A stretch of DNA of 64,000 bases, taken from Bradyrhizobium sediminis. Its GTDB lineage: Bacteria > Pseudomonadota > Alphaproteobacteria > Rhizobiales > Xanthobacteraceae. The stretch spans positions 2,044,001-2,108,000 of the forward strand of contig NZ_CP076135.1 in the NCBI RefSeq assembly GCF_018736105.1, in the 5' to 3' direction. Positions 24,034 through 32,922 of this stretch are shown here, one piece after another (the first letter of the stretch is position 1; every line of letters starts with the position of its first letter). The notes below the pieces were generated by a model, which was given only the letters and a program-made list of their open reading frames with translations, was not told the DNA's origin and did not search any database. A program made the translations under genes and the position numbers.

Positions 24034-27000
24034 CTAATCAAGAAATGGCAGTACGATCAGCCCCTGGGGATCAAGCCCGTGCCGGGCGCAGACGTCATGT
24101 GCCAGAGCGAAATACCGCTCGGCCTCCGGCATATCGCCTCGATCGAGGTTCAGCGTCGCGAGCCCATCATAGCATGGAAAGAGCTGTTGCGGCTCGCCTG
24201 TTTCCTGCGCCACCTCAATTGCCTCATGGTAGCAGCGGGCGGCCAGTTCCGGCTGGCAATGGCATTGATAAATTTGCCCCAACACAATCAACGGCACGGG
24301 GAGATGCTCGCGCTGATCCAGTGCGCGGTCGAGCTCGATCGCCTTTTCGGCGGCCGGCACGCCTTCGTCGGCACACCTGTCCGTGAAGGTGCAGCAGGCG
24401 ACGGCGAGATTGGCAAGAAGCCGCGCCTGAAAGCCGAGATCGCCGATCCGGCGCGCCACGTCGAGGCCGCGCCGGCACACCTCGATGGCTCGCGCCGGAT
24501 CGACCATGGTGTAGAGCACGCCAAGATTGGTGTAACCGCGGCAGGCTGCGCTGAGAAGGCCGGCGGCTTCGGCAACCGCGACGCTTCGCTCCACCTCGCA
24601 TACGGCATCCCGGCTCCGTCCCAGCCGCGCCAGCGCAACCCCCTTGGTATTGAGAGCCTCTGCAGTGGCGCGAGCCGCCTCGAGTCCGGCTTGCTGATCT
24701 GTATCCGGCGGCACGGATTGAGCGTAGCCAAGCGCCTCGTCTGCCCATCTCGCAGCCGCGGCGTGATCGCCCATGCGAAACGCGAGATGGCCGCGCTCCT
24801 GCAAGAGGTGCGCCCACTCGATCGGCGCGTCGGTCCCTTCAAGCAGTGCAGCCGCCTCGGCATAATGCGCCTCCGCCTTGGTTCGTTTTCCGGCGTCCCA
24901 CAGCAACCGGCCAAGCTTGCGAAGTATTCGCGCTGCGGCGGCGCGGTTTCCGGAAGCGCGGTGGGCCTCCAACACCGTCTGGTAATGTTCGTCGGCCGTG
25001 TTCCGGCGTCCGGCCGCCCGGCACAGATCGGCTATCCGCTCATACAGCACGAGCCGTTTCGGTCCCTGATCGCCGGCGGTCAACAACACGGCGAGCGCCT
25101 GCTGATAGAGACGGATGGCGTCGTCGTTGGCGTAAGTCGCGCGTGCCCGATCGCCGGCCGCGCTCAGGTAGCGGGCGCCCTTCGGCTTGCTCGCGCTGAG
25201 GCTGAAATGATGTCCCAGCAGTATGAGGTCTTCGAGCCGTTCGGGGGCATCTCCATACAACCGCTCCAGAGCGGCACCGATCCGCCCATGCATCTCGATG
25301 CGCCGCTGCAGAAGCAGGTTTTGGTAGATCACATCCTGCAGCATGGTTTGCGTGAAACGACAGGATTGCAGCGAAATCGAGTTCGCGCCCGAGATCTCCT
25401 CGATGATCTCGGCGTCGCACAGCAGTTCGAGCCCTGCCTCTACGTTCGCCGGGTCGGTCGCCGTGGCGCCGAGAAGGGCAGCATCGAAGCGCGGCCCGAT
25501 GACGGCTGCCTCCTGCGCCAGCCTGCGTACCTCGTGTGGCAGCCGATCCACGCGCGCGAGCAACAACGCCTGAATGCTCGCCGGAATGTCGGCGGCCGCC
25601 TCATTGGACTTGATCTGCCAGTGCGAGCCGTCGCGTTCCAAAACGCCGGCTTCGATGAGGCCGCGTATGATTTCTTCCATGAACAGCGGATTCCCGCTCG
25701 CGCGTTCAAGAATTCGATTGAATAGATTGCCGGATAATTCGTTGCAACCGAGACCGAACAACGCCGCGAGCAGCTTTTGTCCGTCGGCGGCGCCGAGGGG
25801 CGCCAGCCGGAGTATGGTGTGGCTAATTCGACTTGAATCGAGTTGATCCATTTCAAGCATTGGCCGGTGCGTGAACAACAGCATCAGCCGTCGGCGCTCC
25901 AGCCGGTCCATCAGGAACCGCAGCGCCTCGAGCGACGCGGAATCGGCCCAGTGCAGGTCTTCGACGATGATCAGGAGGGGCGACAGGGCCAGGCGCCGTT
26001 CGAACACGGTGCGGATCGCGAAAAAGATCTGTCGCCGGAGTTGTTCCGGCTCGACATGCTGCAGGGCCACGTCGGGGTCGCCGAGACCGAGAACATGGAA
26101 GTAGAGCGGCATCAGGCGCTGGATCTCTTCGGCCGCCAGGCCAAGCTCCGACAGCGCTTCGGCCAGCTTGGCCTGCGCCTCTGCCGCCGAAGCCTTGTGC
26201 GCGATGCCGTAAGCACTGCGCAGCACCGCGGCAAGAGTACCGTAGGATTGCTCGCCCAGCGGCGAGCAGACCGCCCGCCGGATTGCCACGCCTGCGAAGC
26301 GGTCCTCATCACGGATGCGGGCAACGAATTCATCCACCAGGCGAGATTTTCCGATGCCGGCTTCGCCAACCAGGCGCACCAGTTGAGCAGTTCCGGCACA
26401 CGCCTGATCGAGGCTCCCGATCATACGGGCAATCTCCGCGTCGCGCCCGATCAGCGGCGCGCTCAGGCCCAGTATTTCGAGTCCTCGTGCCGCACGCGGC
26501 GTGTCGAGCGGCCCCTTCAGACGATGGACCAGCACGCTGCCCATCTTGCCGCGGAGCGTGACGTCGCCGAGTGATTCATACGAGAATGCATGCCGGGTGA
26601 GGCGGTGGGTCAGCGGTCCCACCAGCACCTCGCCCGGAGGCGCCATCGACTGCAATCGTTGGGCGGTATTCACCGTATCGCCGGTCACGGAATAGGATTT
26701 GGTTGCCCCCGCACCGAGCCCGCCCGCAACCACGTGCCCGGTGTTGATGCCGATATGGAGCATGAGCGGCGAACCGGCGGATATCTGCGAACGTTCTCCG
26801 AGGTGCGCCGTCCGCTTGATCATGTCGAGGGCCGCGCGAACCGCCCGCTCGGGGTCGTCTTCGTGCGCCGCCGGCGCACCAAACAGCGCGAGCAGCGCAT
26901 CGCCGATGAATTTGTCCACGAAGCCGCCAAAACTCTGCACCGCTGCCGTCAATTCCTCGAACAATTCGTTTTGAAGAGTCTGCATGACTTCCGGGTCGAG

Positions 27001-27357
27001 CCGCTCGCTCATGGTGGTAAAGCCACTGAGGTCCGCAAACAGCACGGTAATGGTCCGGCGGTTGGCTTCGGTGTCTGCCCTGTGGTGTCCTCGCTCGATC
27101 GCGGCAATCGGGTCCGGCATCGGCGCCGGTGGGTGGGCCCCAATCGGGACCGTCGTCGGAATCGTCGGTGACGACGGGTTCCGTTGGTTGCCGGCTCTAA
27201 CGGCCTCGTCGACCTGGGCGCCGCATTTCGGGCAATACGTAAAATCCGGTGCGCACATATAGCCGCAGCCGGGGCACGCATTCGGTTGCTTCACCCCGCA
27301 TTTCGGACAGAAGGCAAAGCCGCTCTGAACCTCGAAACCGCAACGGGAGCAGTTCAT
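24034..27357 (-). CDS. Zinc-ribbon / class III nucleotide cyclase / AAA ATPase / TPR regulator
   Basis: A 1107-residue multidomain protein. Residues 1-50 hold two double-Cys zinc ribbons (CSRCGFEV, CPKCG, CPGCGYM, CPKCG). Residues about 95-280 are a class III cyclase domain with metal Asp in FADLSGFTTMSERL, KFIGDALLALFG, and transition-state Asn/Arg in VTGDTVNTAQRLQ. From about 295 comes an AAA/STAND ATPase with Walker A VRLVGEAGIGKSRLVDEF and Walker B LLIIVEDLHWADS. From about 700 to 1080 there are TPR-like helical repeats. It is probably a cytoplasmic sensor that makes cAMP or cGMP in response to a partner bound by the TPRs. It heads an operon with a redoxin gene. Confidence 0.88.
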   Translation of the reverse strand: MNCSRCGFEVQSGFAFCPKCGVKQPNACPGCGYMCAPDFTYCPKCGAQVDEAVRAGNQRNPSSPTIPTTVPIGAHPPAPMPDPIAAIERGHHRADTEANRRTITVLFADLSGFTTMSERLDPEVMQTLQNELFEELTAAVQSFGGFVDKFIGDALLALFGAPAAHEDDPERAVRAALDMIKRTAHLGERSQISAGSPLMLHIGINTGHVVAGGLGAGATKSYSVTGDTVNTAQRLQSMAPPGEVLVGPLTHRLTRHAFSYESLGDVTLRGKMGSVLVHRLKGPLDTPRAARGLEILGLSAPLIGRDAEIARMIGSLDQACAGTAQLVRLVGEAGIGKSRLVDEFVARIRDEDRFAGVAIRRAVCSPLGEQSYGTLAAVLRSAYGIAHKASAAEAQAKLAEALSELGLAAEEIQRLMPLYFHVLGLGDPDVALQHVEPEQLRRQIFFAIRTVFERRLALSPLLIIVEDLHWADSASLEALRFLMDRLERRRLMLLFTHRPMLEMDQLDSSRISHTILRLAPLGAADGQKLLAALFGLGCNELSGNLFNRILERASGNPLFMEEIIRGLIEAGVLERDGSHWQIKSNEAAADIPASIQALLLARVDRLPHEVRRLAQEAAVIGPRFDAALLGATATDPANVEAGLELLCDAEIIEEISGANSISLQSCRFTQTMLQDVIYQNLLLQRRIEMHGRIGAALERLYGDAPERLEDLILLGHHFSLSASKPKGARYLSAAGDRARATYANDDAIRLYQQALAVLLTAGDQGPKRLVLYERIADLCRAAGRRNTADEHYQTVLEAHRASGNRAAAARILRKLGRLLWDAGKRTKAEAHYAEAAALLEGTDAPIEWAHLLQERGHLAFRMGDHAAAARWADEALGYAQSVPPDTDQQAGLEAARATAEALNTKGVALARLGRSRDAVCEVERSVAVAEAAGLLSAACRGYTNLGVLYTMVDPARAIEVCRRGLDVARRIGDLGFQARLLANLAVACCTFTDRCADEGVPAAEKAIELDRALDQREHLPVPLIVLGQIYQCHCQPELAARCYHEAIEVAQETGEPQQLFPCYDGLATLNLDRGDMPEAERYFALAHDVCARHGLDPQGLIVLPFLD

Positions 27358-27858
27358 GGATCAATACCTCGCGGGAGCCGCGATGGCGCGATCTGATCCC
27401 GGACCTTATCGAACGGGTCCTGGATCCCGGACAAGAATGGGCTCGGAGTGCCGGAAGAGCAAGCGGCGGTTACTGCCTTGACCGCCGGTATGGACGACGG
27501 AGGGGCGGAAGATACACGCACAGCTCTGGCGCATCGCGCCGCGAGAACACGAAGGTTCGAGAACGCGAAGGTTTATGTGTCGCTGTCAGCCTATGGCCAT
27601 GCCAGGCCGCCGCGCTCGACGGCCCGAAGAGGCCATCAATTACCTGATGGCGTTCGGCGCCATGATGGCCAAGGCGCGGCAGCCACCCGCCGCAATGGCC
27701 GGCCTAGGCCGGCCCGAGGAGCGGCGGCCGCCCCGAAAAAATAACGCCAAACCCGTCTGCCCATGGCTTTTTTTCGTTGTTTGCAACATTAATTGGGCAC
27801 TATTAGCGTATCGATGAGGCAATCTCTGCTGGAATCATCGCTGGTTTGGTCAGGCCCG
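27358..27858. other. Intergenic region of about 500 bp
   Basis: Divergent region between the cyclase and HlyD-adaptor genes. Short open frames here (for example MAMPGRRARRPEEAINYLM from about 27598) have no ribosome site or family resemblance. The last 100 bases are AT-richer and could hold the adaptor promoter. No repeat or operator was recognised. Confidence 0.5.
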
Positions 27859-29103
27859 ATGCTTAGAGAGTTTATCAAGCAATTGCAGATGCTTACCAGG
27901 CAACGGCTGGCCGTCGCCGCGGGCCTGCTGGCGCTGGCCGGCGGCGCTCTGTTTGGGTTGCTGCATATAACGGGGGCAAGCCAGGGCCATTCCGAAGTAT
28001 CGAGCCAATCCCGCAAGGGCTCGCAGCGTTACGCCCTGACCCCGTCCGAATGGGCCGGCCTGACCATCCAGCCGGTTACCGAGCGCGCCTTCCGGGAAGA
28101 GCATGTCACCGAAGGCAAGATCGCGGTCGATGAGGACCGCTCGACGCCGGTGTTTTCACCCTATGCCGGGCGGGTCACTAAATTGCTGGCGCGGCCGGGC
28201 GACAGCGTCACCCAAGGGCAGCCGCTGTTCGTGATCGAGGCCGCCGACAACGTGCAGGCGCAGAACGATTTCATTGCGGCGATGACCGCGCTGAACAAGG
28301 CCAAGTCGGCGCTCGACCTTGCGCAGTTGCAGGACAAGCGCGCCAGGGATCTGTTCGAGGGCAAGGCTGTTCCGCTCAAGGACTATCAGCAGAGCCAGGC
28401 AACCCTGATCCAGGCGCAGAACGATCTGCGCTCGACGCAAACGGCGCTGGAAGCGGCGCGCAACAAGCTGCGGATCCTCGGCCTCTCGGACGAGGCGATC
28501 GCGGTCTTCCAGGAAAAAGGCCGCATCAATCCGGAAACCACGATCTATGCGCCGATCGCAGGCACCGTGGTCCAGCGCAAGATCGGCCCCGGCCAATACG
28601 TCAACGCCGGCGCCAGCGATCCGGTGTTCGTGATCGGCGATCTCTCCACCGTCTGGCTCACCGCCTTCGTGCGGGAGACCGAAGCGTCCTCGGTGTCGGT
28701 GGGGCAGGAACTGACCTTCAGCCTGCTGGCCTTGCCCGGTCGCAACCTGACCGGCCGCATCAATTACGTCGCGGCGGGGATCGATCCCGCCACCCGGCGG
28801 CTGCTGGTCCGCGCCACCGTCGACAACACCAGCGGGCAATTGAAGCCGGAAATGTTCGCCACCGTGACCCTCTATGCGCCTGGCGAGCAGCCCTCGGTCG
28901 GCGTGCCCAAGGTGGCCCTGATCTACGAGGGCGACCAGGCCCGGGTTTGGGTCGCGCATGAGGACAGGTCGATCGAGCTGCGCCAGATCAAGACCGGCCT
29001 CACCAATGGCGACATCGTCGAGGTCCACGGCAATCTGAGGCCCGGCGAACTGGTGGTGACTAAAGGCAGCCTGTTCATCGACCGCGCGGCCTCCGGCAGC
29101 TGA
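27859..29103 (+). CDS. HlyD/CzcB-type efflux periplasmic adaptor
   Basis: A membrane-fusion protein of about 414 residues. A single N-terminal membrane anchor (LAVAAGLLALAGGALFGLL) is followed by a barrel-sandwich hybrid (VFSPYAGRVTKLLARPGDSV), a coiled-coil hairpin (ALNKAKSALDLAQLQDKRAR), the returning lipoyl half (IYAPIAGTVVQRKIGPGQYV) and a beta-barrel domain. It resembles RND adaptors of the CzcB group. No inner-membrane pump gene follows, and the next gene is a convergent TolC-type gene, so it looks like an orphan. The start is uncertain: ATG codons at 27859 and 27889 and a TTG at 27793 are all possible. Confidence 0.83.
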   Translation: MLREFIKQLQMLTRQRLAVAAGLLALAGGALFGLLHITGASQGHSEVSSQSRKGSQRYALTPSEWAGLTIQPVTERAFREEHVTEGKIAVDEDRSTPVFSPYAGRVTKLLARPGDSVTQGQPLFVIEAADNVQAQNDFIAAMTALNKAKSALDLAQLQDKRARDLFEGKAVPLKDYQQSQATLIQAQNDLRSTQTALEAARNKLRILGLSDEAIAVFQEKGRINPETTIYAPIAGTVVQRKIGPGQYVNAGASDPVFVIGDLSTVWLTAFVRETEASSVSVGQELTFSLLALPGRNLTGRINYVAAGIDPATRRLLVRATVDNTSGQLKPEMFATVTLYAPGEQPSVGVPKVALIYEGDQARVWVAHEDRSIELRQIKTGLTNGDIVEVHGNLRPGELVVTKGSLFIDRAASGS

Positions 29104-29141
29104 TCCCAAGCATTTCGTATTTCTCGCGCCGCGCATGCGCC

Positions 29142-29206
29142 TATGGGCACATGCCCATATCTTCTGCCCACTCTGTTTGTGGTTGACCCGGTCTAGCCAA
29201 CCGGGC
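29142..29206. terminator. Two stem-loops between convergent adaptor and TolC genes
   Basis: TATGGGCA (29142-29149) pairs with TGCCCATA (29152-29159), and CCCGGT (29188-29193) pairs with ACCGGG (29201-29206). They lie between two convergent genes and probably serve as bidirectional transcript ends, although neither has a strong T tract. Confidence 0.45.
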
Positions 29207-29266
29207 TGAAGCCGCGATGAAATACCGACATGATCAGCGCGCGATTAACGAACAGAGGGACCAGCC

Positions 29267-30685
29267 CTACTGTCCTGACGGCGTGCGCAGGCCATGCCAG
29301 GCGTCGCGCACCTGATGATAGTGCACTTCAGGCAGATAGTCCGGTGTATTGAGCCCAAGCGTCTTGACGTCGAGCCTGCCGATCGCGCTGAGCAGGGTGT
29401 AGGAGGCGATCACGCGATCACGCTGCGCGCCGATCAGCCGGGCCTTCGCCGAAATCAGATCCTGCTGCGAATTCAGCACGTCGACCGTGGTGCGCTGGCC
29501 GCCTTGAGCTTCCTTCTGCACCCCCTGCAGTGCGACGGTCGCGGCGCGCACTTCGGACTCCGATGCCGTCACCGCGATCTTGGCGCCTTCATTGGCGACC
29601 CACGCGCCGACCGCCGCGGTGCGCGCCTGATTGCGGACCTGATCGAGCACCAGCCGGCTTTGCGCCGCCAGTTCCTTGGCCTGCCGGGTCTGCGATGCCC
29701 CCGTGCCGCCATCGTAGATCGGCGCGTTCATCTGGCCGAGGATGGAGGCCTGATCGGTCCCGAAGGTGCCCAGCGTCGGGTCTGCCTGGCTGCTGCGGCT
29801 GGCGCTGCCCTGCAGGGTGATGGTGGGCAGAAGGCTGCTCTCGGCGACGCGGATGGTGGTGAAGGCGACATCGACATCGAAACCGGCGGCGAGCACGGCG
29901 GGATGGCCCTTGAAGGCGAGGCTGGTGGCGTCGTCGCGGCTGCGCGGCAGATAACGGTCCACGGTTTCGGCCGGGCGCAATTCCGCCGGCGGATTGCCGA
30001 TCACCTGGGTGTAGGTCGCCTGGCTGATGGCGAGGCCGACCTCGGCGGCGTTGAGATCCGCAAGGCCCCGGTTGAGCCGTGCTTCGGCCTGCGCGGTGTC
30101 GGTCGGCGTCACGTCGCCGGCGTTGAGGCGCTTCTGGGTGATGCTGAGGGTTTCCCGCAGGAAGGCGACGTTGGAGCGCTGCGCTGCGACCAGCGACTGA
30201 TTGGCCAGCACGTTGGTGTAGGCGGTGACGGCGTCGAGCAGCACGCCCTGGCCGACATTGCGCAGCGCTTCGCGGCCGGACTGCACCTGCAATTCCGCCA
30301 CCCGGACGCTGTTGGCGGTCTTGAATCCGTTGAACAGCGTCTGGGTCACCGTCACCCCGATGGTCCAGGGTTTCAGGGTCGCCGATTGAACCGTATTGTC
30401 CGGCAAGAGGTTGCGCACCGCCTGCAGGCCGCCGCTGAGGCTGGCGACGATTTGCGGCCGGTAACCCGCCAGCGCCTGCGGCACGTTCTCGTCGGTAGCC
30501 CGCTGTCGCGCCCGTTCGGCATTGAGCTGCGGATTGGACTGATAGGCCTTGGTCAAGGCCTCGGGGAGGGCTTCCCCCCAGGCCGCAGAAGCGGCAAATC
30601 CGGCCCAAGCCGCCACGCCAAGACAAATGCCCGATCGAAGCACGCGCCTTCCTACGTGGCCAACTCTAGCGGCACGCCCAACCAT
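29267..30685 (-). CDS. TolC-family outer membrane channel protein
   Basis: A 472-residue TolC/OEP protein. It has an N-terminal signal peptide (about residues 15-37, ending SAAWGEA), then LPEALTKAYQSNPQLNAERA, the classic first helix. Two OEP repeats follow, with LFNGFKTANSVRVAELQV in the first and APIYDGGTGASQTRQAKELA in the second. A long coiled-coil pattern suits the periplasmic tunnel. It should form a trimeric outer-membrane exit duct for type I secretion or efflux. It is convergent with the HlyD-type adaptor gene 160 bp away, so the two may work together without being co-transcribed. Confidence 0.9.
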   Translation of the reverse strand: MVGRAARVGHVGRRVLRSGICLGVAAWAGFAASAAWGEALPEALTKAYQSNPQLNAERARQRATDENVPQALAGYRPQIVASLSGGLQAVRNLLPDNTVQSATLKPWTIGVTVTQTLFNGFKTANSVRVAELQVQSGREALRNVGQGVLLDAVTAYTNVLANQSLVAAQRSNVAFLRETLSITQKRLNAGDVTPTDTAQAEARLNRGLADLNAAEVGLAISQATYTQVIGNPPAELRPAETVDRYLPRSRDDATSLAFKGHPAVLAAGFDVDVAFTTIRVAESSLLPTITLQGSASRSSQADPTLGTFGTDQASILGQMNAPIYDGGTGASQTRQAKELAAQSRLVLDQVRNQARTAAVGAWVANEGAKIAVTASESEVRAATVALQGVQKEAQGGQRTTVDVLNSQQDLISAKARLIGAQRDRVIASYTLLSAIGRLDVKTLGLNTPDYLPEVHYHQVRDAWHGLRTPSGQ

Positions 30686-30844
30686 GTGATCCCGTTACAA
30701 CCCCCCGGCCGTCCGCCCCCGCCGACGCCTTCGACACCCTTACCTGTTTAGAGCGCACGGACGCCACAGGCAAACTGCTGTGCGGGAAAACGGTGGACTT
30801 TCAACTCATTCCGGACAGGTGTTGCGCGAAGGACCTAACAACGA

Positions 30845-30865
30845 CCTGATCCTGGGCAGATCAGG
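30845..30865. terminator. Stem-loop downstream of the GST gene
   Basis: CCTGATC (30845-30851) and GATCAGG (30859-30865) form a 7-bp stem with a 7-base loop, 22 bp beyond the GST stop. There is no obvious T tract on the minus strand, so this is a weak terminator candidate. Confidence 0.45.
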
Positions 30866-30887
30866 CAGGCTGCGGCGGCATTTGCGC

Positions 30888-31508
30888 TCAGGCGAGTTCC
30901 TCCGCGATAGCCCTCTTGACTTCCGGCCGCTCCGACACGCGGCGTCGGTGCTCGATGACTTTCGGAAATCGGGACGGATTCACGCCGTCCTGCTCCAGCC
31001 ACTGCGCCAGGGTGAACAGGTAGGGATCGCAGATCGTGTAGGTTTCGCCCATCACCCAGGGCGCTCCCAGCAGCTTCTCCTCGATCAGCTGGTAACACGA
31101 GCCGACCGACTCCGGCACCTTGCGCTGCATCGCCTCGATCGCCGAGGGATCGTCGGCCCAGCGATGTCCGCGCATGCGGTGGGCATGGGCGACGTGCAGC
31201 GTCGAGCACAGATAGCAGTTGAAGGCCTGCACCTGTGCCAACAGAAAGGGATCCTCCAGCGGTGCCAGCCGCGCCGCGGGGAAGCTCTGGGCGATGAAGG
31301 CGAGGATTGCCGGCGTCTCCGTCAGAATACCCCTGTCGGTCACCAGGGCCGGCGCGCGGCCTTTGGGATTGATGGCGAGATATTCAGGCTTGCGCTGCTC
31401 TTCGGCGGTGAAGTCGATCCGCACCGTCGAGTATTCGGCAGCGGCGTCCTCGAGCGCGATATGGGAAGCCAGCGAACAGGTATGTGGGGCGTAAAACAGG
31501 GTCAACAT
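30888..31508 (-). CDS. Glutathione S-transferase
   Basis: A 206-residue cytosolic GST. The N-terminal thioredoxin-like domain starts MLTLFYAPHTCSLASHIALE, with the glutathione-contacting residues in the GRAPALVTDRGILTETPAIL block (cis-Pro and the E/T-S-like turn). The C-terminal helical domain follows and contains the N-capping motif in YTICDPYLFTLAQWL. It would conjugate glutathione to electrophiles or reduce peroxides. It lies 27 bp downstream of the DUF1330 gene on the same strand, so the two form an operon, divergent from a LysR gene. Confidence 0.88.
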   Translation of the reverse strand: MLTLFYAPHTCSLASHIALEDAAAEYSTVRIDFTAEEQRKPEYLAINPKGRAPALVTDRGILTETPAILAFIAQSFPAARLAPLEDPFLLAQVQAFNCYLCSTLHVAHAHRMRGHRWADDPSAIEAMQRKVPESVGSCYQLIEEKLLGAPWVMGETYTICDPYLFTLAQWLEQDGVNPSRFPKVIEHRRRVSERPEVKRAIAEELA

Positions 31509-31535
31509 ATCGATCTCCCCTTCATCGGCGCGGCC

Positions 31536-31829
31536 TCACGCGGCAACGCCGTCGATGATGATGAAATCCGCGTCGGCATATTTCTGGCGGATCGCACGCG
31601 CGCTCTGGTATTCCGGGCTCTGGTAGCAGGCGATTGCCGTCGCACGGTCCCTGAATTCGACCACGACGTTTCGTTCGCGGGCACCGCCTTCCATCGCTTC
31701 GAACGCGCCGCCGCGCACGATGAATCTGGCGCCGAATTTCTGGAACGCCGGACCCGCCGCCGCCAGGTATTCGGGATAGCGCTGCTCGTCGCGGACCGAG
31801 ACCCGCACGATCCAATAGGCCTTCGACAT
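31536..31829 (-). CDS. DUF1330 small protein
   Basis: A 97-residue ferredoxin-like (dimeric alpha-beta barrel) protein of the DUF1330 family: KAYWIVRVSVRDEQRYPEYL at the start, GARFIVRGGAFEAMEG in the middle, and VVVEFRDRATAIACYQSPEY then DFIIIDGV near the end. The function of DUF1330 is not established; relatives include small monooxygenase-like proteins. It is the first gene of a DUF1330-GST operon, 125 bp from the divergent LysR gene, which probably controls it. Confidence 0.88.
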   Translation of the reverse strand: MSKAYWIVRVSVRDEQRYPEYLAAAGPAFQKFGARFIVRGGAFEAMEGGARERNVVVEFRDRATAIACYQSPEYQSARAIRQKYADADFIIIDGVAA

Positions 31830-31912
31830 GGTCGTTCTCCTCCGGTGTCTGGCTGCGACGGCAGAACCGTCGCGGCCGTGTCGTGCTCTTTACGCAGGAC
31901 GTTCAATCCAAT

Positions 31913-31935
31913 AAAATGAATAATTGTGATATTTT
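31913..31935. promoter_or_regulatory. AT-rich interrupted palindrome, candidate LysR operator
   Basis: AAAAT (31913-31917) and ATTTT (31931-31935) form an interrupted dyad in the divergent DUF1330-lysR region, 20 bp before the LysR start. LysR regulators usually bind such AT-rich T-N11-A type sites near their own gene. The assignment rests on position and symmetry only. Confidence 0.4.
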
Positions 31936-31954
31936 CGATCTCCAGGTGAGATGA

Positions 31955-32833
31955 ATGGACCTTTCGGACCTGCAGATATTCAGCACCGTCGTGCGCGAAG
32001 GCAGCGTGACGCGGGCGGCGGAACGGCTGCATCGCGTGCAGTCCAACGTCACGACCCGCATTCGCCAGCTCGAGGAGGATCTGGCCGTCGCATTGTTCAT
32101 TCGCGAGGGCAAGCGGCTTCACCTCGCGCCGGCCGGTCAGGTGCTGCTCGATTACGCCGAGCGTCTGCTCGCGCTGGCCGACGAGGCGCGCGGCGCCGTT
32201 CGCGATGCGAAACCGCGCGGCACGTTCCGGATCGGCTCGATGGAGAGCACGGCGGCCGTCAGGCTGCCGGGACTGTTGACCGAATACCACCGGCGCCATC
32301 CCGGGGTGGTGCTGGAATTGCGCACCGGCAATCCGCTGGTTCTCGGCGCTGCGATCCTGGCGGGCGACCTCGACGCGGCGCTCGTTGCCGAGCCAATCGC
32401 GGACGCGCCATTCGAGAAGACCTTCGCCTTCGACGAGGAACTGGTGATCGTGGCGCCCGCCGATCATCCGCCGATCCGCAGCAAGGGCGATCTGCCGCGG
32501 ACCGTGCTGGTGTTCGAGCACGGATGCCCGCACCGGAAGCGGCTCGAGGACTGGTATGCAAACCGTCAGCAGATGCCGGAGCGCACCATCGAGCTGGCGT
32601 CGTATCACGCCATCCTGGGATGCGTCGTCGCGGGCATGGGGATATCGCTGCTTCCGAAGAGCGTTCTGACCACGTTTCCGGAGCGAAAGCGTTTGAGCGT
32701 GCATCCTTTGCCGCGAAAGGAAAACTGCGCACAGACCGTGCTGATCTGGCGCAAGGGAGCGGGTTCGGCGAACGTCAGGGCCATGGAGGAAATTCTGCGG
32801 GACGGCTCGCGCCCTCAGCAAAATTCCAGATAG
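31955..32833 (+). CDS. LysR-family transcriptional regulator
   Basis: A 292-residue LTTR. The N-terminal winged helix-turn-helix is complete: MDLSDLQIFSTVVREGSVTR, AAERLHRVQSNVTTRIRQLE, FIREGKRLHLAPAGQVLL. The effector domain (about residues 90-290) starts FRIGSMESTAAVRLPGLL and has two Rossmann-like halves. It resembles regulators of the CbbR/GltC type. The likely targets are the divergent DUF1330-GST operon and perhaps its own gene. The acetyl-CoA hydrolase gene follows in the same direction after 90 bp. The effector is unknown. Confidence 0.9.
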   Translation: MDLSDLQIFSTVVREGSVTRAAERLHRVQSNVTTRIRQLEEDLAVALFIREGKRLHLAPAGQVLLDYAERLLALADEARGAVRDAKPRGTFRIGSMESTAAVRLPGLLTEYHRRHPGVVLELRTGNPLVLGAAILAGDLDAALVAEPIADAPFEKTFAFDEELVIVAPADHPPIRSKGDLPRTVLVFEHGCPHRKRLEDWYANRQQMPERTIELASYHAILGCVVAGMGISLLPKSVLTTFPERKRLSVHPLPRKENCAQTVLIWRKGAGSANVRAMEEILRDGSRPQQNSR

Positions 32834-32922
32834 CGGCCCCGAAGTATACTAACTTCCAAGCGGGCGCGATTCCCGGAGCCTCGCCGGCCATTCCGGCTCG
32901 CATTGGTCAAGACGGAATATGG

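Noticed and set aside
27575..27817. Possible small protein starting MAMPGRRARRPEEAINYLM
   Set aside because: No Shine-Dalgarno, no family resemblance, and the downstream part runs into the adaptor promoter region.
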